64,000 nt of DNA. Origin: Hydractinia symbiolongicarpus. Its lineage: Eukaryota; Cnidaria; Hydrozoa; Anthoathecata; Hydractiniidae. The stretch spans positions 26,722,001 through 26,786,000 of the forward strand of contig NC_079884.1 of NCBI RefSeq assembly GCF_029227915.1, in the 5' to 3' direction. Below the pieces are notes generated by a model. The model ran no database searches and was not told the DNA's origin. It saw only the letters and a program-made list of their open reading frames with translations. Position numbers and translations under genes: made by a program. Shown here in pieces: positions 36,701-48,223 of this stretch; position 1 is the first letter of the stretch; each line of letters begins with the position of its first letter.

Positions 36701-39700
36701 GTGCCACTATATGTTACACTATATGTGCCACTATATGTTACACTCTATGTGCCACTATATGTTACACTATATGTGCCACTATATGTGCCACTATATGCGT
36801 ACACCATGTTACACTATATGTTACACTATATGTCCACTATATGTTACACTATATGTGCCACTATATGTTACACTATATGTACCACTATATGTTACACTAT
36901 ATGTACACTATATGTGCACTATATGTGCCACTGTATGTGCCACTATATGTTACACTATATGTGCCACTATATGTGCCACTATATGCGTACACCATGTTAC
37001 ACTATATGTTACACTATATGTCCACTATATGTTACACTATATGTGCCACTATATGTTACACTATATGTGCCACTATATGTGCCACTATATGCGTACACCA
37101 TGTTACACTATATGTTACACTATATGTCCACTATATGTTACACTATATGTGCCACTATATGTTACACTATATGTGCCACTATATGTTACACTATATGTAC
37201 ACTATATGTGCACTATATGTGCCACTGTATGTTACACTATATGTGCCACTATATGTGCCACTATATGCGTACACCATATGTTACACTATATGTTACACTA
37301 TATGTTACACTATATGTCCTATATGTTCTTATAAACGAATGAAACAAATTAAAATTTTTAGACGTGTTACCTTCGCACGTACCCTTCTGGCTCGTGTTAA
37401 CTGTGTTTAGTTCATCCCTTTTTGAAGTTGGTACAAAAACTACACGCATGTGTAAAATACGATTAGGCTAATGAAGGCATGGCCCAACTACTTTAATAAT
37501 TTCTTGAAAGTTTAATTGTGATTTTTCCTATACTACCTACAATCTTATCTATAACCTGTTACATAGGCTATATCTATTTCAAATTTAAGCATGTTAAGTC
37601 CAAACATTAAAATGTGCTAATTTTTGATGACGTCAGCATGACCAGTTTCCACTAATTAAACGCTGTCTATCTGGCTTACGTGTGTGCAAAAGTAGCGACT
37701 TTGCAGCCGGCCGGATTACCATGTAAAGCTTTGTCCATATTTAAATAATGACGAAAATATTACCTTTGTCTCAATATTTTTGTCCAAGATTTAATAGCTG
37801 TAAACAATTATTTCATATTATAAATTATTTTCCTTTTTTTTTTCTTTTCATTTACACAGAGATCATTTCAAAGGTTATGTATTATTGTATGGACAGTCCA
37901 CGTTGTATACATGGGACAATCCAATGAAGCCTCACGAACTAATTTGCTCTCTGATTGAAGTAAATGAATCGCAGACCAAGATAAAGCTGGACACGGTATG
38001 TTGGCTTTGCTCGAGTTTAATCTACCGAGAGATGTGAGATATGAACACGATCATCCCTTACTTTGTCTTCTGCCATTTTTAAAATGACAAATATCTTGAA
38101 GGGAGAATAAGTTTTCTTAAAAATCGTCTGTTCTTTGATTGACAACATAATGGGGATGTTTATTTTCTCTGTGTAGAATGACTTTGGTCGTATGAAAACT
38201 GGAGAGAATGCGATCTACTGGGTTTCATTTTTGGACGGACTGCAACGAGTGCTATTGTTCACAGACAATTTTAAAGCAGCTTATTGTGCAAGCCAGGTAA
38301 CATTTTCAAAGTGTGATCTAAAAAGCAAAAATTGTATGGGTAAAAATGTTCCTTCAGAAGTTATTGTAAAATTTTTGATTTATTTAGGAACAAACATTAC
38401 GCCCTACGCAGGAGATAGATCTGAATATTGAAGGTCTTGGTCTGTCTTTGGTCAATGGTGAGAAAAGGATGGAGATTGCGTACCTGGCTATAGAAAAGTT
38501 AGTGGTTTAATATTTTTTCTATCTGAGTTTCTGTTTTTGTTCTCATGGTTGTGATGTTTTTTCGTAGAAGCCCGATTGTGTGGGAACAACACAAAAAAAA
38601 TCGCTGGAAAACACTGCCAGGGCGCATGTGCGAAGCACTGGAAGAGGGTTACACGCGAATGCAAGCGAGAAAATCGAATGTTGCTTCGAAAGAAAAAATC
38701 CTCGAGATGGAGGTAACAAACTTTACACGACTCTGAATACTCTTCCAGTTTGGTAGTAAGGATTGTATCGACGGACTTAATAATTCTTTGACTTTAGGTT
38801 GATTTCGACAAGATGTTTATCACGAAGCCTGAGAAGATTCAAATTCGAAGAACATTCCACAGCGGAATTGGATTCAAATATATTATCTCTCCAAATCGAA
38901 TGCAGATCAGTGCTACTATAAGTTCTCTACAGGTGATAGACTTCTACCTTAAAAACGTCTTATCTTCTAAACAAAAATTGATTCCCGCGAAATTTGGATT
39001 TTTTTTACTTTTTAAAAAAACGATTTACGCTAATTTTTTTCTTCTGATTTACATAGAGCTACATGAAATATATATATGAAGTTTTAACCTCGGCAAGTCT
39101 TTATGTTATATCTCCAACTTAAACGCCCTTAAATAACGGTATAAATTGAGAAACAAAATGTCATCAAATTCTTTTATCGCGAAATTTGCGAAATTTAATT
39201 CTCACGAAACATTTGACAGCAACGAAATTTAGTTCTTTTAGTTCTAAAATTAATTTTCTTAAAATATTTTAAGTATAAATAAAAAATTGTTTTATTGCAA
39301 TGTATTTTTCTCTCCAGTTTGACAGCCACATTCCAGGTTCAACTTTCTCAACAGTCATCCATCAGGTGGAACCACCAAAGTCAATAACCAATGACAACGG
39401 TGGGTGTTTTTTGCGTGTCTCATTCGTTAGTTTTCTCGTAAAAATAATCGTTTATAAATCGTATATGTTTTGCAGCTCCGAAACCGTTTTTCGAACTGAG
39501 TTTGACCACAAATGTTGGAGACACAAACACTGTCAACGAGATCAGGTAAGTCGAACATTTAAAACTTTATCCTTTATTAGATCAAAGGGATGAAATATTA
39601 TCGAAGTTACGAAAATTCTGTCTCACGAAACATTTTCATAGTTAAATCTTCACTGTAACAATCTATCGTGTGTTTGTAGTACAAATTGGTTGGATTTTTC

Positions 39701-42700
39701 TTTCTCGCCTAAATTTTTCTTATACAACCTTTCATCCTAAAGCCTTGTGATATCGCCATTATTGATTTGCCTAAAATCCCTGAAATTTAGGAAATGGACC
39801 AAAATATTTTGTTAGATAAATTTGACCAAATTAAGAGAATGAGTTTGTTAGAGTTTGTGATATAACAAAGTAACATGTCCCTCCAGACATTCAGTGGATG
39901 ATTAAGAAAAAAGGCTTTTGTTTGTGACAACCTGATCTTTCTGCGACGCGGCAACGATAGCGAATGTGGAAGAACAACTACAGAAACCACTTTAGCGGAT
40001 ACATTTTTGGGGTCCTGATGAGGTCCATGAGAGGTTGAACTATAACTTCAAAGTTCATGTTAGTTGTAATCTAATCATCCTTATTTAGTTATTTGAAAGT
40101 ATTGGTGCAAGAACTGGATATTCGTGTTGACAAAGGTTTTCTGCTCGCTTTGATGGATTTATTTAACAATGAGAAAATTCGTGGAACAGAGGTGTGACCT
40201 ATAGACTTCAATCTTTCTGTTCGTGTTTATTTTGTTTACCCAAAAATACTTCAATAATTAAAAGTTCTTCGTTATTTTATATTTTCTTTCTGCCGCGTTT
40301 TTTTATAAGAAAGCTGTCTTCGGACCTTCAGAAGTCTAATATTGGGTTTTTGTATAGCTGTGAGAGAATCCTTTTATGTATTTTGTGCACCCACTGGCAA
40401 AATAATTTTTACAAGACAAAAGTGTAGCCACCAGTAAAAAAGAAACGCACGTGGAACGTTTCCATTCTTCATGTCTTTAAACATGCTTTGAAAACGCCGC
40501 CTGGTATACATTAACGCTACAGAAATGCTAAAGAAGTTTCGGTACGGTGGCATTGGAAATATTCTTATAAAAAACGCGTACTTTGTTTTTTGAAAGTTTA
40601 TTTATTTTATTAGAGTGATCAGCACAAATTTGATATGTCAGTTGTTCAACGAAAGTTAGAAGAAAGCCAAGAATTCCAGGTATAAAATTTATATAAAAAC
40701 TTTTTGGATTTTTTAAAGTGGCATTGCATGTTTATCATTGTGCTGTTTAATTTTTGTGTTAGGCGGCTAAACAAGACAAACGTTACGTGTTCAACTATTT
40801 CCATCTCTCGCCATTGAAGGTAAGTATCGGAGTGATCAACCAACTTGCGCAAACTTATATTTGTTGGATGAGCGAGTTTCACGAACGAAAAACGCGCCTT
40901 GTTGTGAATACAACGATGCGACCGCGCGAGTCAAACATAACTATTTACCACAGCAAAGCATTTTTTTTTTATTTATTTTTTTTTTTTTCTTTCTTTTTTT
41001 TCAAACCCTTGCGCTTTAATAACCAACAACAAGTAAAGTATATAGAGAGGGAAGTAATGCTGCGTTGCCATTTTGAATCGGCAGAGGGAATGCCACCCAT
41101 GGAATACAAACTTTTGTGTTACGACGTAATTTGTTTTAGGAGAAGTAGAAGTGTTGTCGAAGTTAATATATTTGTCTTATAGATTCACGTGAGTTTCTCA
41201 ATGACAGGTGGACATTCTCTTGAAGGGGAGGAGACGAGTTCGTCAATGCATGGAAATGTTTTGGGCTTACTTTTACAAAGTGTTGGAGTTGCATTCACTG
41301 AGATTCAAGATGTCGAATTTAAGTGAGCCTTTCATTTACCTAAGGGAATTAATTTAAGCGGGAATTGATATTTGCGAATTTCGCGAGTTTTTGTCTATTC
41401 GCAAAATTAGTTCCCGCGGAAATTATTAGAAAACTCGATATTCGCAAAAATTAATTTCTGTGAAATATATATTTTCTTCCTTTTTAAAAAAATTATTTTA
41501 TGTCTCGTGCATAAAAACGGTATAAATTGAGAATTTTCTTTAGACTTGCGTGTTACGAGATTGCGGCTCTCCTTCTCAGTACCTCACAGTTAACTGACAG
41601 CATTGCAAAACACTATCAAAATCAGGTATGCTTATAACTCTCTACGCAGGAGTTTGAAGTATCAATAACATCACACTCTTCTCTGTTTTAAAGTACCTAA
41701 TTTTTACAATGTACAATGTACCTGTGTTCCGACTTGTTTTAGGCCATTAAACAATTGTACGTGCTAGTTTTGGGATTAGACGTACTTGGAAATCCGTATG
41801 GCTTAATAACTGGTGTTGGAGCTGGAGCGAAAAATTTCTTTTACGAACCGTACCAGGTAATTTACTCCGCTTGTACTAGCATATTTTTTCCGCGTCTTGT
41901 AGTAAACCTTATTTCCACTCTTTACCTTTTAAAACAAAAGGATAAAAAAGGGGTAGTTTGATTGGTGGAGCAATATTTTATTCTAAGTTTCTCATGCTTG
42001 CTAATGTAAGAGCGAAAAATAATCTGATGGGCATTTAAACGTGAAATTCATATTTTATATATCCTTTCTCTTCTGTAGGGTTTAATTCAAGGTCCTGAAG
42101 AATTTGCAGAAGGGTTAGCTTATGGCGTAAAAAGTCTAGTTGGTGGGACAGTCGGTATGTACTTATCTTATTGATAAGGAACATCAGCTAAGAGGGAGGG
42201 ATGCATCCCATCCGGTGTTAAATGGCTTTCACTTTTCTAAACAGGTGGGGTATCTGGAGCAGTATCAAAAATCACAGGCACTGTGGGGAAGGGCTTAGCT
42301 GCGTTGACTATGGATGATGAATACCAACAAAAACGAAGACAAGCGATGAGTCAACGTCCTACAAATCTCGGAGAAGGTCTCGCTAAGGGAGGCAAGGGAT
42401 TGGTGAAGGTACACATGTTTTATGTGGTACAGTAAACTCTCGACATCACGAACCGTGATAGATGTTAAAAAGTTCTTTAAAGCGAGAGTTCGATGTGTTA
42501 AAATGTATCTTTCGTTACAGGGTATTGTTTCTGGTGTAACAGGTGTCGTAACGAAACCTATTGAAGGTAAAACAGCGTATTCATATGACAGCGTAACTGT
42601 AAATCTTGTGTATCTAATTCCTAGATGTTTAATGCCAGTGTTTTACATTTCTGTTCGACTTTTTTGACCGAGTTTTATTTCTTTTATAGGTGCAAAATCA

Positions 42701-44192
42701 GGAGGAGCTGGCGGATTTTTCAAAGGTATAGGAAAAGGTCTGATAGGTGTGGTTGCTCGACCAGCTGGCGGTGTTGTCGATATGGCGAGTAGTACGTTTG
42801 AAGGACTTAGAAGGTAAATTCGGTTGCCGGTTGTATCGATGACGATTCCGTCTAACTTAATCGTGAACAGTGTCTTTTTCTGCTGTGATGCTGAGTAGAA
42901 GCACTGGGAAATTAAAAAGAGTATAAATTGATAGGGATGTTACATAAAACCATTTTAAGGCGTAGAGATTCTACAAAGTTTTGCAGAAAACGTTCTTTAA
43001 GCTTAAGAAACAAGTTTGCCCCAAAAAGTACGCTTGTTTAAAAAAGAACATTTGTTTTAAACAGAAATTTTTTTGACTGTATTGTTTTCAGCACAACAAG
43101 TGGAGTGAAGTCGATACATCAGTTGAGAATGACACGTGTATTCCATGCAGATAAGGTAATTAATATAAGTGCCGCTAAGTGTGGTCAATATTTTCGTGTT
43201 GTTTTTACACGATCATGTTTATTTTTTTATCAGGTTCTTCGACCTTTTAATGAATACGAAGCTGATGGAAATAAGATCTTGATGGTAAGTGTAACCATAG
43301 AATTAGATGTTCATGATAAGTGCAATAATATAATAAGTACATTTTTTGGCAAATTTTTGCCAACATGGCAGCCATAAAAGCTCTGAACGTGTCTCTGGCT
43401 GTACTTTAGGAAGCAGACAAGGGGCGTTATGCAAAAACTGATTTTTATCTCACCCATGTGTATCCTGTCGAATCGAAGAATTATCTGATCTTGTCCAATA
43501 AGTAAGCTTTTCTAGTGAATGTTTTTTAATATTATATTGCTAAATTTCTCTGTGATTATTCTTTATATTAATTTGTATAATCATTTAGACATATTTTCTA
43601 CATGACACGAAATGAGATATTGAACGAATGGACAAGCAGTTGGTGTATTGGTTTCAATGAGATCAAGGGACTCCCTGTGGTGCGGGACACGAGGATCACT
43701 TTTAATCTTCACGCCATGGTAGAACATCTGCTTATTGATTAAGGGCAGAAAATTGTACGAGTGTGGCAGTGTGAAAAAAGCTTTAAATTATGAAAATGCT
43801 TAACATGTTTTTGATTTATAAAAATTCAAAAATTTAGAAGAAATATTCTCAAAATCACCTTTGAATTGTATTGGACCCCCAGTAATGATGTTGTTTCATC
43901 CTATGGATAAAATGTTTTATTTTTCACTAACCTTTTAGGACACAAGAAAATCAATTTTCAAGAAAGCACATGTGAGAACGCTGTTGTTACCAACAGAAGC
44001 CACTGCAAAGGTAGTTAACTGTTTTATCGTGCGTCCTATAATTAAGGAATCTATTTTTACGCAAGACATACAAAATTTCTTCTTTTTATTCAAGACCATA
44101 TTTAAAGTTAATAAAAGAATGCAAGACCTATATAATTTTTATTTTATTTTTAGTGGTTTCTTGGAAAATTCGAGGATGCTAAGATGCTGTGA
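12749..44192 (+). CDS. VPS13: VPS13A/C-type intermembrane lipid transfer protein (complete, about 75 exons)
   Basis: VPS13 proteins are bridge-like conduits that move phospholipids between membranes at organelle contact sites. The start at 12749 opens [16 protein letters not shown] and then LGIWGGN, the chorein N-terminus; this wording is closer to VPS13C than to VPS13A. GT-AG exons can be joined in frame through to the stop at 44190-44192, giving about 3,640 residues. In order: chorein (1 to about 115), extended VPS13 repeats, an unusual Tudor-like insert (about 1770-2175), the VAB domain (about 2415-2950), the conserved C-terminal region beginning [18 protein letters not shown] (about 3320) and a PH-like end. 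VPS13B and VPS13D are unlikely because their diagnostic extra domains are absent. One join (exon 37, 32160-32209) does not keep frame. The orthology call is firm, the A-versus-C split is not, and each exon edge is predicted from sequence only. Confidence 0.95.
14791..16440 (+). other. VPS13 intron 7
   Basis: About 1.65-kb intron. AT-rich, with no nested gene or recognisable repeat that I can support. Confidence 0.6.
17238..18850 (+). other. VPS13 intron 11
   Basis: About 1.6-kb intron, AT-rich. Short chance frames only, and a TA dinucleotide run just before the acceptor (about 18811-18822). Confidence 0.6.
19752..21776 (+). other. VPS13 intron 14
   Basis: About 2.0-kb intron, the longest in the gene. 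It holds no coding frame or clear mobile element that I can support. Confidence 0.6.
24948..26210 (+). other. VPS13 intron 28
   Basis: About 1.26-kb intron, AT-rich, no supported feature. Confidence 0.6.
26598..29589 (+). other. VPS13: VPS13 giant exon 31 (2,992 nt)
   Basis: One uninterrupted coding exon for about 997 residues, whose frame begins after the acceptor TTTTTTTCAG at 26588-26597 and ends at ATGGAG before GTATTC. The frame is open upstream to 26527, but there is no ATG and a clear acceptor, so the real exon starts at 26598. It encodes central VPS13 repeat segments, an acidic serine-rich loop (about 28770-28850), the conserved stretch [13 protein letters not shown], and at its 3' end LWYLDT followed by the start of the Tudor-like insert. 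Its size is out of keeping with the 39-160 nt exons around it, apart from exons 32 and 33. Confidence 0.9.
29338..30729 (+). other. VPS13: Tudor/DUF4537-like insert coding region within VPS13
   Basis: Between the VPS13 block ending LWYLDT and the block resuming [20 protein letters not shown] lie about 400 residues. They repeat a small beta-barrel pattern: hydrophobic-G-x-x-V-x-A, a variable acidic/aromatic turn, Y-x-G-x-V, then V-x-F-x-DG. Cores seen are [74 protein letters not shown] (followed by IKFEDGS), [19 protein letters not shown] and [19 protein letters not shown] (followed by VEFTDGS). This fits Tudor-like folds such as DUF4537. The insert spans the end of exon 31, exon 32 (29682-30240) and the first part of exon 33 (30328-30989), joined in frame. 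The fold call is by pattern only and ligand binding is unknown. Confidence 0.7.
31313..36555 (+). other. VPS13: VPS13 exons 34-52 (VAB region)
   Basis: Exons: 31313-31471, 31783-31866, 32062-32103, 32160-32209 (uncertain), 32769-32891, 33274-33351, 33433-33522, 33612-33766, 33857-33965, 34236-34367, 34528-34617, 34980-35090, 35271-35369, 35465-35548, 35634-35741, 35819-35905, 36073-36138, 36212-36334, 36419-36555. They encode the VPS13 adaptor-binding (VAB, formerly SHR-BD) repeats, seen as [52 protein letters not shown] and [16 protein letters not shown]. In yeast this domain receives Pro-x-Pro adaptors that choose the target membrane, so a targeting role here is inferred by homology. The exon at 32160-32209 is open only in the frame continuing from exon 36, yet its GT donor leaves phase 2 while exon 38 is open only from phase 0. 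Confidence 0.85.
36585..37325 (+). repeat. CACTATATGT tandem array in VPS13 intron 52
   Basis: About 740 bp of units 10-14 bp long built on CACTATATGT followed by TA, GC, A or nothing. A marker variant GCGTACACCATGTTACAC recurs near 36797, 36989 and 37090 and, altered, near 37267, so larger blocks of about 100-190 bp have been copied as well. The array lies inside the 1.3-kb intron between the exons ending 36555 and starting 37860, well away from both splice sites. No stop codon can arise in any + frame of the common units, which gives overlapping frames of about 240-270 codons. These are not genes. Confidence 0.95.
39000..39250. repeat. Dispersed GCGAAATTT-type repeat fragment in VPS13 intron 57
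   Basis: A stretch with repeated words such as CGCGAAATTTGCGAAATTT, TCTCACGAAAC and AACGAAATTTAGTTCT. Similar wording recurs at 41340-41470 (intron 63), about 39600-39640, 50040-50110 and 53035-53110. I read these as scattered fragments of one repeat family; its class is unknown. Confidence 0.5.
41340..41470. repeat. Dispersed GCGAAATTT-type repeat fragment in VPS13 intron 63
   Basis: Contains TTTGCGAATTTCGCGAG, TTCGCAAAATTAGTTCCCGC and TTCGCAAAAATTAATTTC, partly inverted relative to one another. It shares these words with the fragment in intron 57 and fragments near 50040 and 53035. Confidence 0.5.
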
Positions 44193-44341
44193 AGAAGCCT
44201 GTGATCTTTTTACATTTAGTTTATTTTCAATTTTTTTTGTTTTTTAACTAAAGACAAAATAAGGTATAAAGAGCCTGCCATCATAATGTATTTTTATAAA
44301 GAAATTATGTGGCACAACAATAGAGAGGCGATAGTTTTGTA

Positions 44342-44393
44342 AATAAAAAAGGAGAGGCGAACAAAAAACTTTTTGTGGCAGCCTCAAAATAAA
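44342..44393 (+). terminator. Candidate polyadenylation signals of VPS13
   Basis: AATAAA hexamers at 44342-44347 and 44388-44393, about 150-200 bp after the VPS13 stop codon. They are plausible 3' end signals, but such hexamers are common in AT-rich DNA. Confidence 0.4.
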
Positions 44394-45499
44394 TTTTAGG
44401 CGAGGTAGCAAAAATTAGGAAACGTCTAAATCCTAAGATCTACTAAAATAACTACTATAACGACACACAAATAACTGTTTTATAAATAAATATGCATATT
44501 CCTTCCAAGCAACATTTTTACAAAGTTTTTATGGCTGTGTGGGTAAAAAAGAGGCAAGTTTGAGATGCACTTACCAATAAATATTAAAAATAAGATCTTT
44601 AACCCAAGATAACCAAGAATATTTTACATACAGTCGTAGTGCCAGCATTTTATAACCTTCGTTAAAACTTCTTGAAACTATAAACATCTGTCACAGCCAA
44701 CAATAATAATTTTCTTTTCGTAATTTGGTTCGCTTTTTCACAACATACATCCTACTTCGAACGATGAAGTTTGTTGTGATGAGATGGCGCCAAATTTGAT
44801 AAATACACAGAGCGGAAACTTTCAACAAATCGAACGCGCAATATGGCGGTTTCAGCTTTGTTTACAAATCTTTATTTTCTTTATCTTTACTCGTGAATTA
44901 GTTTACTAAGTTCAGTATTAAAAATAAAAATGTTTTTTCGTGTTATTCAACTAATGTTCGCCTGTCCTTTAAAACGTGCAATATATTTTGTCTACAACGT
45001 ATTTTTTTAACAAATGCATCGAAAGTACACCGTTTTTCATAAGAATACTGCACCAGAAGAAAGCCTTCAATGTTCTTAATTATAGCTCTTTGAAACGTTC
45101 TTAAGTTGTTCTTTGCTGTTTTGTTTTGATTATCTTCTTAGATACAAAGCATTCAATTTTTTAACTTGTTTTAGAATTGGTGAACTAAAAAACCTTATTT
45201 TTTTATCGTATTTTTGTGTGGAATTAGAAAGTTTTCGAATCTTCAACCTCTTCCCAATGTCTTAATTCAAAAAATTTATTCTTTAGATAAATAGTTGTAG
45301 TTTTTTATAGAGTCACATTCACTTAAAATAAAAATATATAAATTCTATTAAATTTTTGTACTGTTTTTATGGGTATTTAACTTTTACGTTGTTTCATGGT
45401 TTTGTCGTGTTTCTGGCAGTTAATCTCCGAATTTTTAGGTATGAAGGTTTAAAGATTGGAAGATGAAATCATTAAGATTTAAAAAATACGTTTGTCGAA
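44394..45499. other. Intergenic region between convergent genes
   Basis: About 1.1 kb between the VPS13 3' end and the 3' end of the minus-strand coiled-coil gene. AT-rich, with no feature I can support. Confidence 0.5.
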
Positions 45500-45505
45500 T
45501 TTATT
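45500..45505 (-). terminator. Candidate polyadenylation signal of the coiled-coil gene
   Basis: AATAAA on the minus strand about 66 bases downstream of the stop codon at 45571-45573. Confidence 0.4.
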
Positions 45506-45570
45506 CTTTAAAAATTATTAAAAAAAAGAACATGAAATATTAGAATTTTAGGTAACTTTACGAGTTTCTT

Positions 45571-46782
45571 CTACAGATCTAACGCTTTACTTTTTAACTC
45601 CAAAGATTTTTTAATTTCTGCATGTGTTTCACTATAACTTCTGTGTAACATGCGTTTTTCTCGTTCGAATTCTGTTTTCAATTCATCCATTCCGAGACAG
45701 TAATTGCGGTCCATTTGTTGCCGTTCAAATTTCAAAATGGAGATTTCCCGTTCGTAATCTTCAATGGTTTCTTGCCAAGCTTTCCTTTCAACACTCATTC
45801 TTGTCTCATACTCCAGTCGCACATCCTTCTCAAAACAATGTTTTTCTTCTGATAATTTTTTATCGTATTCCTCCTTTTCGGAGTTAAATAATTTCAGCAG
45901 TTCAGTTTTTTGTTTTCGATACGCCTGGGCGAGCTCATGTTGTATCGACGTTTCGTCAAACGTACCAGATGTGGTAGACTCTGTTTGCTTTCCACATGTA
46001 CATTGACTGTTATTTTCTTCCGTTTTATCCAGTAACAAGCTGCAAACGTTTCCATAGTTTCGTAAATCTATGGACGAGAATGTATCGAATTCTTTGCGCA
46101 GTTGATTATATTCGTGCCAGTTTTGAGAAGCGATTTCGTTGTTTTCCATTACTTTGTGTAAATTATCAACAAAAATCTTCATTTTTGATTCTATCAATGT
46201 AAACAATTCTATTTTATCTTTGAATGAGTTTAAAATTTCTTCTCGCTGTTTACTTAATTTCTTTTCACTTTCTTCTTTCAAAACTTTTGAAAGTTCAACC
46301 AACATTTTGTCGCGCCGTTCTATCTCTTTCAATAACTCTGTTTTCTCGTTTTCATAAGCTCTTTTCATGCGCAACCTTTCCTCTTTGGAGTCTTCCATTA
46401 TCTCCCGTTTTTCCCGTTCGAATTTTTCAATAATGTTGTTTTGTTCGAATAGAAAACTTCTTTCGACGTGGTACAATTTGGCTTCGAAATCTTCATTTTC
46501 GAAGGAAGCCAAAATGTGTTTACTTTCTTTCAAAGTGTTAAATTTATACGAATTTTGATTGCTTTGATTTGTTAATGAGTTTTCATCGACCTGTGATGTT
46601 GATTTCATGAGCCCGTCACTCTCCCCAGTCCTTTCTGGATCTTTTAAAATCGTCTGTGTTGATGGAGAAGAGTTGCTGCGGAGTAAAACCGTTTTCTCCT
46701 CGCCACTCTTGTTTACAGTCTCGACATTTTCCATCTTTCTGCGAAAGAGATTTCTAGGAACCATGTTCATTAGCTTTCCCAT
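45571..46782 (-). CDS. Intronless coiled-coil protein, 403 aa, function unknown
   Basis: A single uninterrupted frame with an ATG at 46782, starting MGKLMNMVPRNLFRRKMENV. The first about 100 residues are polar and Ser/Thr-rich. From about residue 105 to 200, and again from about 285 to the end, the chain is dominated by Glu, Lys, Arg and Leu in heptad-like order (for example EEERLRMKR-like runs, FEREKREIMEDSKEERLRMK, DYEREISILKFERQQMDR, FEREKRMLHRSYSE), typical of long coiled coils. A central linker holds a short Cys motif CTCGK. Centrosomal, ciliary or membrane-trafficking coiled-coil proteins share this style, but I do not recognise the family. A splice-acceptor-like AG lies 10-12 bases upstream of the ATG, so a 5' UTR intron or a trans-spliced leader is possible. 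The gene is convergent with VPS13. The absence of introns is unusual here. Confidence 0.8.
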   Translation of the reverse strand: MGKLMNMVPRNLFRRKMENVETVNKSGEEKTVLLRSNSSPSTQTILKDPERTGESDGLMKSTSQVDENSLTNQSNQNSYKFNTLKESKHILASFENEDFEAKLYHVERSFLFEQNNIIEKFEREKREIMEDSKEERLRMKRAYENEKTELLKEIERRDKMLVELSKVLKEESEKKLSKQREEILNSFKDKIELFTLIESKMKIFVDNLHKVMENNEIASQNWHEYNQLRKEFDTFSSIDLRNYGNVCSLLLDKTEENNSQCTCGKQTESTTSGTFDETSIQHELAQAYRKQKTELLKLFNSEKEEYDKKLSEEKHCFEKDVRLEYETRMSVERKAWQETIEDYEREISILKFERQQMDRNYCLGMDELKTEFEREKRMLHRSYSETHAEIKKSLELKSKALDL

Positions 46783-48223
46783 ATTACCATCCCTCTTAAA
46801 ACAATAAAACTTTTTTTTTTTTTGCTAAACGGAAAACAATAGAACTCGTTTTGTGTAGAAGGGGAGCATAAAACCTCTCGCATGAATGCATCTATCAGTT
46901 CTTCATCGCATGGCTTATAATTTCCACACACTACGCATGATGTAAAGCTAAATACATTCCATGAAGGAGAGTCTAATCTTAAAGGTTTTTAATTGACTTG
47001 TTCTAAGTAGTTAGCTTTTGTGTTACAAAAACATTGCACGTGTCGCTGTAGACATTATTTTCTACTTTAAGTAAGTCAAATGTTATTATAAATATTGCTA
47101 TTAAATGAACAACAACAAAAAACCATCTGCCAAATACAAAATTCATTTCTTCTTTTAAATGTGCTAATATTTACTTGCATTCTAATGCGATAATTTTCTC
47201 GTAAAAATCCAAAAATGGAACACCTTTCTGTGACCACAAGCTTCGCGGGAAGAAAAAGGAGAGTGGAAAATTACTAATTCGTACGCCCCGACATTGCCTT
47301 AAACGTAATCTGTCTACACGCCTTCGTAAGAACTATTCCTATGACTTGTGTTTTAGTAATAAATATTCAATTAATTAATGAAATATGTTTAGAAAAAAAA
47401 ATACAGTTTCAATAAGAAGCCCAACCTACGACACAACTATTTTCTTATTTTAAACTTTATAATCTTCTCTTTTTATTAACAAAGAAGGATGAAAGGTTAA
47501 GATAATAAAAGAATTATCACAACAGTGTTTCTTAGACGTAATTAGCATAAGTTGTTTTTAGGGACGATTGTGCTTTCTACACAGGCCTGTAGTAAACTTT
47601 TATGCTACTCAGAAAAACGCAAAAAGCATTTTGAACATTTTACTTTGGAGTGTCCGGCCGTCATTTGACTTCCGCAGCAACTCTCCACCTTAGTTCCTAA
47701 ATCGATTAAGATCTGACAATTTCACTTTTCAGGGTTCGTCGTAGTGTTCCCTTTGTGAATACTCGTAGCTTGGTTTAAATTAATATTCGTATGCTTATAA
47801 TTTCATGACAACAGTGCTGTGCAAAAATTAAGAGATGTTTAATTTAGGTAGAATAGCTAAAAAGTCACTTAACAATTGTGAAAATGGTTGATATGCATTT
47901 AAATTTGCGGTTCGTTGGGGAAAAATGAAAATGCGGGGTTATGATCCATTTGAGCGGAATACTTTCTTCCATTGTATTCTCGGATGAATTTTGTTTGTAG
48001 TATAGGCTTGAAAGGTTCTAGAAATTTGGAATGTTATGAGAGGGATACCAACTTTTAAACTTGGTATGTGAAGGTATGACTAACTGCTTCTGTTGACAAA
48101 ATGTTGTCTTTACTTGAGAACTTGATTATCCAACGCCTTATTTTCATCTCGGTTATCTAACCACAATATGCGCTGCATGTCTTTTCTTTTCGACTGCAAA
48201 ATTTAGTAAAAACAACAATTTAT
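46783..48223. other. Intergenic region without supported features
   Basis: About 1.4 kb upstream of the coiled-coil gene. AT-rich; presumably contains its promoter, but no element can be named. Confidence 0.5.

Larger units (their letters stand above)
37860..44192 (+). other. VPS13: VPS13 exons 53-75 (C-terminal conserved region)
   Basis: Exons: 37860-37995, 38177-38296, 38388-38497, 38568-38712, 38798-38932, 39318-39399, 39476-39545, 40089-40191, 40614-40679, 40763-40819, 41183-41322, 41544-41625, 41743-41856, 42079-42154, 42245-42408, 42521-42566, 42690-42813, 43092-43155, 43234-43284, 43410-43501, 43589-43718, 43939-44010, 44154-44192. All phases fit. Highlights are [53 protein letters not shown], the Gly-rich amphipathic stretch around [15 protein letters not shown] and [17 protein letters not shown], and a PH-like end with [13 protein letters not shown]. 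In mammals this C-terminal part binds lipid droplets and mitochondria. The last exon is only 13 codons, ending ...EDAKML. Confidence 0.9.

Noticed and set aside
36595-37410. Overlapping long + strand reading frames of 238-271 codons
   Set aside because: They are a by-product of the CACTATATGT array inside a VPS13 intron. All three frames are open and the peptides are simple repeats.
12749-44192. Identification as VPS13B or VPS13D
   Set aside because: The N-terminus and VAB/C-terminal wording match the A/C type. No UBA-like or lectin-like domain expected for the other paralogues is visible.
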